DNA from: Fidelibacterota bacterium
GTDB taxonomy: Bacteria > Fidelibacterota > Marinisomatia > SCGC-AAA003-L08 > D37C17
Direction: 5' to 3'
NCBI GenBank assembly: GCA_002717625.1
Contig: PBEF01000012.1
Coordinates: 1 to 32,842 of the forward strand
Length of the DNA: 32,842 bases
This document shows, one piece after another, positions 6,406 through 14,500 of the stretch (positions within the stretch are counted from its first letter, which is position 1; every line of letters starts with the position of its first letter). Made by a program: the position numbers and the translations under genes. The notes under the pieces were generated by a model. That model had not been told where the DNA came from, did not search any database, and saw only the letters and a list, made by a program, of their open reading frames with translations.

Positions 6406-6591
6406 ATGGCAAAAAAGCAGACATTTGAAAATAAATTAAGTAAATCTTCAAATAAAAAGAATCAAGTTAAGTTGATTCGTTCTCATTTATCAAATGATAA
6501 AGGCTCTGTTCGATTTTCAGAAGAGATGGTCGTAGTTCCTGATGGAAAATCTGTTGAATCACATCTTAAAGAAATTCTAGATAAAAAATAG
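6406..6591 (+). CDS. Small basic conserved-looking protein (61 aa)
   Basis: The start is firm: AAGGAG at 6396-6401, four bases, ATG 6406. The product opens MAKKQTFENKLSKSSNKK, is strongly basic in its first half, and ends VVVPDGKSVESHLKEILD. The layout (MAKK start, basic segment, then a strand with F-x-E-E-(M)-V and a short acidic-basic helix) faintly recalls the DUF4295 family of small Bacteroidetes proteins encoded near ribosomal-protein genes, but I cannot assign it. No signal or membrane segment is seen. It stands alone with its own leader hairpin, which together with the strong ribosome site suggests high or regulated expression, possibly nucleic-acid or ribosome related. Confidence 0.6.
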   Translation: MAKKQTFENKLSKSSNKKNQVKLIRSHLSNDKGSVRFSEEMVVVPDGKSVESHLKEILDKK

Positions 6592-6645
6592 AATTACTAC
6601 ATTTAAAATATAAAATTTGATTAATATTATTTTCTAATTCTATTT
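6586..6645. repeat. 11-bp inverted repeat spanning the gap after the small basic gene
   Basis: AAATAGAATTA (6586-6596) and TAATTCTATTT (6635-6645) are perfect complements with 38 bases between. The first arm contains the TAG stop codon. The long AT-rich loop makes a classical terminator unlikely; it may be chance in AT-rich DNA or a weak transcript-end structure. Confidence 0.25.
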
Positions 6646-6657
6646 AGAAAGTAAAAT

Positions 6658-7605
6658 ATGAAAAAAATAGATTTATCAATTATCATTCCTATTTATAATG
6701 AAGAGGATTCAATTCTTCCATTATATAAGCAAATTATCCAATCTATTGATAATAAGTTAGTTTATGAGATTATTTTTATTAATGATGGTAGTACAGATCA
6801 ATCTTTAGAATTAATTAATCAATTATTATTAAAGGATAGTAATATTAAAATAATTAATTTTATTTCTAATAAAGGTAAATCTGAAGCTTTAAATTATGGC
6901 TTTAAAAACTGTTTTGGTCGTATAGTAATTACCATTGATGGAGATTTACAGGATGATCCTAATGAGTTTTTTAGTTTGATTGATAAAATTAATTCAGGCT
7001 CCGATATGGTTACGGGTTGGAAGAAAGATAGAAAAGATTCTATATCTAAAAAAATATTATCAAAAATTTTTAATTTTGTTTTAAGAGTCCTAACTGGAAT
7101 TAAAATACATGATTTTAATTGTGGCTTGAAAGCATATAAGCGTTCTGTTGTTAAATCAGTTAATATTTATGGAGGGTTACATCGTTTTATTCCAATACTT
7201 GCAAATAATAAAGGTTTCATTGTAGATGAAATAATAGTTAATCATAGAGAAAGAGAGTTTGGAACTTCAAAATATGGGAATTCAAGAATATTTCATGGTT
7301 TTTTTGATTTAATAACAGTGTTATTTTTGAATAAATATTTTAATAGGCCATTGCATTTATTTGGTTCTTTAGGTTTTATATTATTATTAGCAGGTTTTAT
7401 AATTAATATTGATTTAACCTTTAAATGGTTCTATTATAATCAGTGGATTACTCCGTTTAAAAATCCTATTTTTTTCTTGGGTATTCTATTAATAGTTATT
7501 GGATTTCAATTTTTTTCTACAGGTTTAATAGGAGAACTAATAGTGTATTTTAATAGACAAAAGCAACCTGATAATGATGATGTTGAATTTTATAATTATG
7601 ATTAA
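6658..7605 (+). CDS. Family 2 glycosyltransferase, polyprenyl-phosphate sugar synthase type (GtrB/ArnC/DPM1-like)
   Basis: 315 residues. The N-terminal GT-A domain has LSIIIPIYNEEDSI, FINDGSTDQS and ITIDGDLQDDPNEF (the D-x-D-type nucleotide-sugar site), then DFNCGLKAYKR and the EREFGTSKYG block. The C-terminal part has two membrane segments (about 235-255 and 265-290: LHLFGSLGFILLLAGFII; FFLGILLIVIGFQFF). This design transfers a sugar from a nucleotide donor to a polyprenyl phosphate at the inner face of the membrane, making a lipid-linked donor for later transfer on the outer side. It heads the glycan cluster, two bases before the GT4 gene. The acceptor and sugar are not known. Confidence 0.9.
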   Translation: MKKIDLSIIIPIYNEEDSILPLYKQIIQSIDNKLVYEIIFINDGSTDQSLELINQLLLKDSNIKIINFISNKGKSEALNYGFKNCFGRIVITIDGDLQDDPNEFFSLIDKINSGSDMVTGWKKDRKDSISKKILSKIFNFVLRVLTGIKIHDFNCGLKAYKRSVVKSVNIYGGLHRFIPILANNKGFIVDEIIVNHREREFGTSKYGNSRIFHGFFDLITVLFLNKYFNRPLHLFGSLGFILLLAGFIINIDLTFKWFYYNQWITPFKNPIFFLGILLIVIGFQFFSTGLIGELIVYFNRQKQPDNDDVEFYNYD

Positions 7606-7607
7606 TA

Positions 7608-8738
7608 ATGAAAATTGCATTAATTACCCCATTTCCGCCTTATAGAGGTGGAATTTCTGCCCATTCTAAAAATTTATATAAATTTTTATCTTTAGATAAT
7701 AAGGTTGTAGTATATAATTTTTATAAGCAATATCCTGATTTTTTATTTCCAGGTAAAACACAATATATTGATGATTTGGTTAGCAATGAAGATTCTAATA
7801 TACTTCATATCTTAAGTAGTATTAATCCTTTATCATGGATAAAGGTTTCTAATAGTATTATTAAAGGTAACTTTGATAAAGTTATTTTTAGATTTTGGAA
7901 TCCGTTTTTTATACCATGTTATGTATCAATCATTAAAATGATAAAAAAAAATAATCCTGATGTTCAGATTTATTCTATATGTGATAATATTATAGCTCAT
8001 GAAAAGTTTTTTGCTCAAAAATTTTTAATTAAATTTTTTTTAAATCAATTAGATGGTATTATTGTAATGTCTAGCGGAGTGGAAGATGAATTGCTGAAAT
8101 TAAATCAAAATTATAGGTATAAAAAAATATTTTTACCTATTATTAATGACTTAGGGGATTTATTAGATATTAATTTATCTAAAAAAGAAATTGGATTAAA
8201 TCAAAGTGATAAAATTTTTATGTTTTTTGGTTTAATAAGAGAATATAAAGGTTTAGATATATTGTTAAATGCTATTAATAAAATAGATATTAGTTTATTA
8301 CATAATATTAAATTTTTAATAGTTGGTGAAAATTATGAGCAAATTAATAAATATAAAAAAATATTAGATGATAGTAAGAAATCTTATGTTTTATGGGTTA
8401 TAAAATATATTCCAAATAATATGCTGAATTTTTATTTTTGTGCTTCTGATTATATTGTTTTACCATATAAAAGAGCTTCTCAAAGTGGAATCATACCTAT
8501 GGCATATTATTTTAATAAACCTGTTATTGTTTCTAAAATTTCAGGTTTAAATGAAATGGTTGTTGAAGGAGAAACAGGTTTTGTTTTTAATAATTTAAAT
8601 TTTGAAGAGTTGAAAGATATTTTAGAAAAGTGTATTAAAAATGAAGTTATTATTAATATAAATGAGATAAAAAAAATTAAAAATAAATTAACTACTGAAC
8701 ATTTTGTGAAAGATTTAATAAAATTTATAGATGAATAA
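7608..8738 (+). CDS. Family 4 glycosyltransferase (GT-B fold)
   Basis: 376 residues. It opens with KIALITPFPPYRGGISAHS, the glycine-rich N-terminal motif of GT4 enzymes. The C-terminal Rossmann domain begins near residue 195 (KIFMFFGLIREYKGLDILLNA) and carries YIVLPYKRASQSGIIPMAYY and PVIVSKISGLNEMVVEGETG, the donor-binding region with its paired Glu/Ser and GL-x-E-x-V-x-x-G-x-T-G signature. No membrane segments, so cytoplasmic or membrane-associated. It transfers a nucleotide-sugar unit to a growing surface glycan. Translation is coupled to the following GT2 gene by an 8-base overlap. Confidence 0.9.
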   Translation: MKIALITPFPPYRGGISAHSKNLYKFLSLDNKVVVYNFYKQYPDFLFPGKTQYIDDLVSNEDSNILHILSSINPLSWIKVSNSIIKGNFDKVIFRFWNPFFIPCYVSIIKMIKKNNPDVQIYSICDNIIAHEKFFAQKFLIKFFLNQLDGIIVMSSGVEDELLKLNQNYRYKKIFLPIINDLGDLLDINLSKKEIGLNQSDKIFMFFGLIREYKGLDILLNAINKIDISLLHNIKFLIVGENYEQINKYKKILDDSKKSYVLWVIKYIPNNMLNFYFCASDYIVLPYKRASQSGIIPMAYYFNKPVIVSKISGLNEMVVEGETGFVFNNLNFEELKDILEKCIKNEVIININEIKKIKNKLTTEHFVKDLIKFIDE

Positions 8739-9558
8739 AAAACCACATATAAAAATTTTAGTTCTTAATTGGAATGGTGATTCTATTATTTCTAGATGCA
8801 TAGATTCTATTCAAAGTATTAAGTATAGAAATTATTCTTTAGATATTATTGATAATGGATCAACAGATAATTCAGTTGAAACGATAAAGAATAATTATCC
8901 TAATGTTAAAATACATTCTTTAAAACAGAATTTAGGTTATGCGAAAGGTTATAATTATATTTTTAATAGATTAAAAAAAAATCAATCTATAGATTACTAT
9001 TTGATATTAAATAATGATGCAATAGTTTCTGATAATTTATTAGATGCTTTATATGATAGTGCTATTAGATATGGATTAGATAATATTTATGGGCCTAAAA
9101 TTAATTATTTAGATGAAAATAAATTATGGTTTGCAGGTGGATACTATAATAAGTATATTGGTTTGACAAAGCATATAGGCATTAGAAATATTGAAAATAA
9201 TATTTTTTATAAAGCTAATAAAACTAGTTATATATCTGGTTGTTGTATGTTTATAAAAAAAAGTTTAATTGAAAGCCTTGAAGGTTTTTCTGAAATATAT
9301 AGTATGTATTATGAAGACGTAGATTTATGCCATAGAGCTAATATTTCAGGATTCCAATCTTATATTGTAGACCAAACTTTGATTTATCATGATGTTTCAT
9401 ATAGTATCGGCCCCCATAGTTTAAAAAAAAATTTCTATCAATTTATTTCAAGAATAAAATTTGTTTATAAGTTTAATAACTTTATTGTATTTTTATTTTC
9501 TTTATTAATTAATATAGTCCTTTTACCGTTCTTTTTATTAAAAATATTTTATAAATAA
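8731..9558 (+). CDS. Family 2 glycosyltransferase, rhamnosyltransferase-like
   Basis: 275 residues. It starts KPHIKILVLNWNGDSIISRC, with the IVxxNW-N-G opening typical of WbbL/RfbF-type enzymes. Next come IDNGSTDNSV, LKQNLGYAKGYNYIF, LILNNDAIVSDN (NND donor-site motif), SGCCMFIKKS and MYYEDVDLCHRANISG (ED-x-D-x-C catalytic block). A hydrophobic C-terminal tail (FIVFLFSLLINIVLLPFFLL) probably attaches it to the membrane. Rhamnosyl transfer is the family tendency and is not proven here. It overlaps the GT4 gene by 8 bases and the YfhO-type gene by one. Confidence 0.88.
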   Translation: MNKKPHIKILVLNWNGDSIISRCIDSIQSIKYRNYSLDIIDNGSTDNSVETIKNNYPNVKIHSLKQNLGYAKGYNYIFNRLKKNQSIDYYLILNNDAIVSDNLLDALYDSAIRYGLDNIYGPKINYLDENKLWFAGGYYNKYIGLTKHIGIRNIENNIFYKANKTSYISGCCMFIKKSLIESLEGFSEIYSMYYEDVDLCHRANISGFQSYIVDQTLIYHDVSYSIGPHSLKKNFYQFISRIKFVYKFNNFIVFLFSLLINIVLLPFFLLKIFYK

Positions 9559-12140
9559 TGAATAGATATCATGAATATTTTAATGTTTTAATAATCCTAG
9601 TTATACTAGTTGTTTTTTTATTTTATAATTTTATAAATGGAGAGTATGTATTTGCTAGTGGTGATACTTTAGCTCCTAAAGCTATTAAAAACAGTTTGCA
9701 ATCTATATCTAAAGAAAATGGATATTTCCCTTATTGGTATCCTTATATTTTTTCAGGAATGCCTACGGTTCATTCTTTATTGAATATAAATGAATTTTAC
9801 TTTCCACATAAAATTTTTAAGTTTTTTCATGGTTTAGGTTTAGCGTGGATTTGGAACTTTTTATTTCATTATTTGTTTGCTGCAATAGGTATGTATTCTT
9901 TATTAAGATTTTTTAAGCAATCAAAAAGGTCTTCAATATTATCTGCAATTTTATTTTCTTTATCTCCATATATGGTTGCTTATTTAGTACATGGTCATGG
10001 CAGCCAAGTGATGACAGCTTCATATATTCCTATTATTTTTCTCTTTTTATTTAAAATTCATAAAAAAATTAATATAGTTAATTTTGTTTCTTTAGCCCTA
10101 TTAATTGGCTTGCAATTACAAAGAGGACATATTCAAATAGCTTATTATACATGGATGATGATGGGTATTTTTATATTATTTAGTTTTTTATATAATTATA
10201 AAAATGACTTGAAAAAATCTATTAGTTATGCTGTTAGTTCATTATTATCTCTATTAACTGGCTTTTTACTTTCTATATCAATTTATTACCCTATTCTAAA
10301 TTACACATCTTATTCAGTTAGAGGAGCAGATCAAGGAGGATATGGCCTTCAGAATGCAACCCAATGGTCCTTGAATTTAAAAGAATTTATTACATTTATT
10401 ATGCCTTATTCATATGGTTTTGGAGGCCAAAATTATTGGGGGTATTTACCTTTTACAGATTTTCCTAATTATATTGGATTTTTTATTATATTTTTAGCTT
10501 TTATAGGTTTTTTCTATTCTAACATAGAAAAAGAATATAAGATGTTCTTTATTTCAGCTTTATTTTTATCTTTATTTTTATCTTTAGGAAAATATTTTCA
10601 AAATTTTTATCAAATATTTTATTATTATCTTCCTTTTTTTAATAAGTTTAGAGCCCCTGTATTTATATTAGTAATTTCACAATTTTGTATTTATGTATTA
10701 GCTGGTTTTGGTCTTGGAGTTTTACCTGAATTATTAAAGTGTAAGCTTAATAAATTTAAAATATTCTTTGGTTTTTCATTAATGATTTTTATAGTATTAT
10801 TTTATAGTTTTTATGAATCTGCATTATATCCAGAATATAGACTTGCCGGTACAGAAAAAGATTTTTTAAATAAAGTAAAGCAAACTTATCAGCAATTATT
10901 ATTAAATAAAGATTTAAATAATGATGCTTTATATAATGGTGTAGATAAAGAAATTTTAAATAAATGGACTGAAACAGATGCAAAATTATATTATTCATAT
11001 CTGAAGTTAACTCAATCTAAATCAATAGATAATGAATTGATTCCTATTCTTTATTCAACAAGTTCTCATATAGATAAGGTGCAAAACTTTATAAATAAGA
11101 ATAAAATTATACTATTAGTTGTTTTATGTTTATTGATATCCTTTAGTTTTTTATATTCTTATTATACTTTTTTAAGTACAAAATTATTTATCTTTATAAT
11201 AATTTTAATTATTTCATATGATTATTATCGAGTTAATAGTGATATAATTAATCCAAGGTATCATTTTCCACATAAAAATATTGTTCAACATAAATCTTTT
11301 ATTGATGATTATCTTGAACAAGATGAGCTTATTAAGTTTTTATCATCTGATTCAAGCCAGTTTAGAGTTTTAGATCTTACAGGGAATAATAGTAATAGAC
11401 TTGCTGCATTTAATATTCAGACAATATCGGGTTATCATCCTGCTAAATTAGAGACTTATGATAAAATTTTAAAAATTATAAATAATAAAGGATATTATCC
11501 TTATGGATTATTGCAGATGTTGAATGTTAAATATATTATTCATAGTCAAAATGGAAATATTCCAAATTTTTCTAAATTAGATTCAAAATTTTTATATCGA
11601 TATTATGGTAATAATTTAGCTTCAAATGAATATGTTGAATCTTATATATATGAAAATAATAACTTATTAAAACGGATATTTTTTGTAGAAAATATTACAT
11701 TTTTAGATGATAATAATCAAATTTTATCTAAGGTTACTGATGATTCATTTAATCCTAAGATAAATTCATATATCAATATAAATAATTTATCAGATGAACA
11801 GACCAATACGATTAAAAATATAAAGTATGATGCTATGTCTAAAGTTGATTTAATTAGCTGGGAGCCTGATCGCATTATTTTTAAAATTAAAACGAAATCA
11901 CCTCAATTTATTTTATTAAGTGAAATTGATTATCCGGGGTGGACCATTAATAATAATATTATTATTAATATTAATGGGCTATTTAGAGGTTTAATTGTTC
12001 CAGAAGGTGAACATCAATATATTATGGAATTTAAGCCTACAGATATTTATATAGGTAAGTTAATTTCAGGATTTCTGTACTTATTATTAATTATTCTAAT
12101 ATTCTTTAATTTATTTAAAACAAAAATTAAAAATGTTTAA
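9558..12140 (+). CDS. YfhO-family large membrane protein
   Basis: 860 residues. The first half is a polytopic membrane domain of about 10-12 hydrophobic segments, with a first outer loop carrying GDTLAPKAIKNSLQS and YPYIFSGMPTVHS, characteristic of YfhO-like proteins. After another membrane segment (about 510-550) follows a soluble part with FRVLDLTGNN, SGYHPAKLETY and LQMLNVKYIIHSQ, and a beta-rich region ending in SEIDYPGWTI and VPEGEHQYIMEF before a last membrane helix and KTKIKNV. YfhO relatives resemble GT-C enzymes or flippase partners that glycosylate lipid or teichoic acid outside the cytoplasm using polyprenyl-linked sugars. It could use the product of the GtrB-like gene upstream; this is inference. 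Confidence 0.85.
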   Translation: MNRYHEYFNVLIILVILVVFLFYNFINGEYVFASGDTLAPKAIKNSLQSISKENGYFPYWYPYIFSGMPTVHSLLNINEFYFPHKIFKFFHGLGLAWIWNFLFHYLFAAIGMYSLLRFFKQSKRSSILSAILFSLSPYMVAYLVHGHGSQVMTASYIPIIFLFLFKIHKKINIVNFVSLALLIGLQLQRGHIQIAYYTWMMMGIFILFSFLYNYKNDLKKSISYAVSSLLSLLTGFLLSISIYYPILNYTSYSVRGADQGGYGLQNATQWSLNLKEFITFIMPYSYGFGGQNYWGYLPFTDFPNYIGFFIIFLAFIGFFYSNIEKEYKMFFISALFLSLFLSLGKYFQNFYQIFYYYLPFFNKFRAPVFILVISQFCIYVLAGFGLGVLPELLKCKLNKFKIFFGFSLMIFIVLFYSFYESALYPEYRLAGTEKDFLNKVKQTYQQLLLNKDLNNDALYNGVDKEILNKWTETDAKLYYSYLKLTQSKSIDNELIPILYSTSSHIDKVQNFINKNKIILLVVLCLLISFSFLYSYYTFLSTKLFIFIIILIISYDYYRVNSDIINPRYHFPHKNIVQHKSFIDDYLEQDELIKFLSSDSSQFRVLDLTGNNSNRLAAFNIQTISGYHPAKLETYDKILKIINNKGYYPYGLLQMLNVKYIIHSQNGNIPNFSKLDSKFLYRYYGNNLASNEYVESYIYENNNLLKRIFFVENITFLDDNNQILSKVTDDSFNPKINSYININNLSDEQTNTIKNIKYDAMSKVDLISWEPDRIIFKIKTKSPQFILLSEIDYPGWTINNNIIININGLFRGLIVPEGEHQYIMEFKPTDIYIGKLISGFLYLLLIILIFFNLFKTKIKNV

Positions 12141-13320
12141 TTATCAATTTAATTTTAGAGTTATTTTTCTTATTGTTATTGTATTAACCGCAAGTCTATT
12201 TTTTATTATTAATAGAAAAATAACTAATCAATTTAGGACTGAACTTAATAATCAAGTTAGTACTATAGTTAACTTATATCATCAAAATGTTTTGTATTCT
12301 GAGGATGATTCTAATTATTTGTTGGAATTTCTTGTTCCTTTAATTGATGAGCTAAATATCCCCGTAATTATTAAAACGCAATTAAGTAACGGTAGTTTTA
12401 CATATGAACATTTGAATTTAGAAATTGATTATGCTAAAGATAGTCCTGAATATAATGATTTTATTGAGAATACCATTATTGCAATGGATCAAAATTTTGA
12501 TCCATTAACAATTGTTGAATATGATGGAGTCCCTTTAATACAAATTCATTATGGTGATACTAAACTTATTGATACAATTAGATGGATTCCTTTTATTGAA
12601 ATTGCTTTTTTTATTATTTTACTATTATTTGTTATAGTCATGTATAGAGTTTTGATTTTGAATCAAAATAACTATATATATGTTGGTATGGCTAAAGAAA
12701 CGGCACATCAACTAGGAACCCCAATTTCATCATTAATGGGTTGGCTAGATATATTGAAACAAAATCCAAATGATACAAGAAGTGTTAATGAGATTGAAAA
12801 AGAGGTTAAACGTTTAGAAAACATATCAAATAAATTTAATAAAATTGGTTCAAAACCGAATCTTGTTAAAATTAGTTTAAAGTCTATTTTAGAAGATATA
12901 GTATCTTATTATAAGAAGAGAATTCCAAAATCAAAAATACTTGAAATTAGATTACATTTAACGGAAGATTTTACTGTTCTTGGAGATTATGTTTTACTTT
13001 ATTGGTCTATAGAAAATTTAATTAAGAATTCAATTGATTCTATAAAAAATAAAAATGGAATAATAGATATTAAAATAAAGAAAATTGATAATTCAGTTAA
13101 TATATATATTATTGATAATGGTATAGGGATTAGTAGTAAAGATAAAACTAAAATTTTTAAGCCTGGATATAGTACAAAAATTAGAGGGTGGGGCTTAGGA
13201 TTAAGTTTATCAAAAAGAATTATAACTAATATACATCGTGGCCAGATTAAATTATATAAATCTAGTCATAATGAAACAATTTTTTTAGTATCTCTTAAGA
13301 CCTATTCCGAAGGAAAGTAG
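12133..13320 (+). CDS. Orphan sensor histidine kinase
   Basis: 395 residues. A membrane helix at about 8-26, an outer domain of about 125 residues, and a second helix at about 153-177 are followed closely by the dimerisation box AKETAHQLGTPISSLMGWLD with His192. The ATPase domain has NLIKNSIDSI (N box), IIDNGIGIS (G1), KIFKPGYSTK (F box) and RGWGLGLSLSKRI (G2). I see no HAMP between helix and His box. No response regulator gene is adjacent. It starts 8 bases inside the YfhO-type gene, so it belongs to the glycan chain and may sense something about that product. Its last 26 bases overlap the end of ftsZ on the other strand. Confidence 0.92.
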   Translation: MFNYQFNFRVIFLIVIVLTASLFFIINRKITNQFRTELNNQVSTIVNLYHQNVLYSEDDSNYLLEFLVPLIDELNIPVIIKTQLSNGSFTYEHLNLEIDYAKDSPEYNDFIENTIIAMDQNFDPLTIVEYDGVPLIQIHYGDTKLIDTIRWIPFIEIAFFIILLLFVIVMYRVLILNQNNYIYVGMAKETAHQLGTPISSLMGWLDILKQNPNDTRSVNEIEKEVKRLENISNKFNKIGSKPNLVKISLKSILEDIVSYYKKRIPKSKILEIRLHLTEDFTVLGDYVLLYWSIENLIKNSIDSIKNKNGIIDIKIKKIDNSVNIYIIDNGIGISSKDKTKIFKPGYSTKIRGWGLGLSLSKRIITNIHRGQIKLYKSSHNETIFLVSLKTYSEGK

Positions 13321-14485
13321 GTATATCAAGTTCATCTCCGAATGTAAGTACATTTTCATCATTCTCTTGATTTTTATTATCTTTTAAAGCTCCATTATTT
13401 TTTTCTATGCTTTGTTCTTCTAATTGTTTTTCTCTAATACTTTCTTCTGTTTTTTGAGGAATATCATTTTTATCTTTAATGCTTATATTATTTTCTATAT
13501 CTCTTTTAAAATATGAAGGATATTCATGATCATTTAAGCCTGTTGCAATAACAGTTATATTAACTTCATCGTTTAAACTATTATCAACTACGCAACCTAA
13601 AATGACATTAGCATCTTCTCCTGCTTCCTCATATATTATACTTGAAGCATCATTTAGTTCATGGATTGTCATATCTTGTGGTCCAGATATATTAACTAAA
13701 AGTCCCTTTGCTCCTTTTATATTAGCATCTTGTAGTAAAGGTGAATTAATTGCCTCTTGTGCTGCAAGGACAGCTCTTTCTTCTCCTTTTGCTATCCCTG
13801 TACCCATAATAGCATCACCCATGTTATACATAACTGTTTTTACATCAGCAAAATCTAGATTAATTAACCCTGGTTTGTTAATTAAATCAGAGATTCCTTT
13901 AGTTGCTTGATTTAATACTGAATCGGCAAGTTTAAAAGATTGAGTCACTGTAGTAGCATCATCAGCTAATTCTAGCAGAGTTTCATTTGGAATTACTAAT
14001 AAAGTATCACAATTCTTTTTGAGTTCTTTAATACCTTCAATAGCACGTTTTTTTCTTATAGGTCCCTCAAATGCAAATGGTTTTGTAACTATTCCAACTG
14101 TTAATGCTCCAACTTCTTTTGATATTTTAGCAATGGCTGGAGCAGCTCCTGTGCCAGTTCCACCACCCATTCCAGCAGTAATAAAAACCATATCTGCATT
14201 TTTTATATCTTGAATAATTATTTCTTTATTTTCTTCAACTGCAGCTTTTCCTATTTCAGCATTTGCTCCAGCTCCTAAACCTTTAGTTAATTCTTTCCCA
14301 ATTTGTAATTTTGTTTGAGAATTATTATTTTCTAAATCTTGAGCATCAGTATTGATAGCAATAAATTCAACTGATGACATTCCCTCATCAATCATTCGAT
14401 TTAATGCATTTCCACCTCCACCTCCAACACCTATAACTAATATTCTAGCTTTTTGTTCTTTTATTTCAGCAGGTTCAAATAACAT
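13295..14485 (-). CDS. ftsZ: Cell division protein FtsZ
   Basis: 396 residues. Tubulin-like GTPase that forms the division ring. It shows ILVIGVGGGGGNALNRM near 15-31, AINTDAQDL, the GMGGGTGTGAAP nucleotide loop near 105, and the T7 loop NLDFADVKTVM near 205 (its Asp acts on GTP across the protomer interface). A charged variable linker (about 330-380, rich in Glu, Lys, Asn) leads to the conserved tail LDIPTFLRNRS, which binds FtsA. AAAGGA lies about 10 bases upstream of the ATG. It is the last gene of the dcw chain, 15 bases after ftsA. Its 3' end overlaps the kinase gene tail by 26 bases, and no hairpin terminator is evident. Confidence 0.98.
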   Translation of the reverse strand: MLFEPAEIKEQKARILVIGVGGGGGNALNRMIDEGMSSVEFIAINTDAQDLENNNSQTKLQIGKELTKGLGAGANAEIGKAAVEENKEIIIQDIKNADMVFITAGMGGGTGTGAAPAIAKISKEVGALTVGIVTKPFAFEGPIRKKRAIEGIKELKKNCDTLLVIPNETLLELADDATTVTQSFKLADSVLNQATKGISDLINKPGLINLDFADVKTVMYNMGDAIMGTGIAKGEERAVLAAQEAINSPLLQDANIKGAKGLLVNISGPQDMTIHELNDASSIIYEEAGEDANVILGCVVDNSLNDEVNITVIATGLNDHEYPSYFKRDIENNISIKDKNDIPQKTEESIREKQLEEQSIEKNNGALKDNKNQENDENVLTFGDELDIPTFLRNRS

Positions 14486-14500
14486 TTTATTTTGTCCTTT

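Noticed and set aside
10789-10998. Minus-strand frame inside the YfhO-type gene
   Set aside because: Low-complexity shadow of a strongly supported plus-strand gene, with no start signals or domain.
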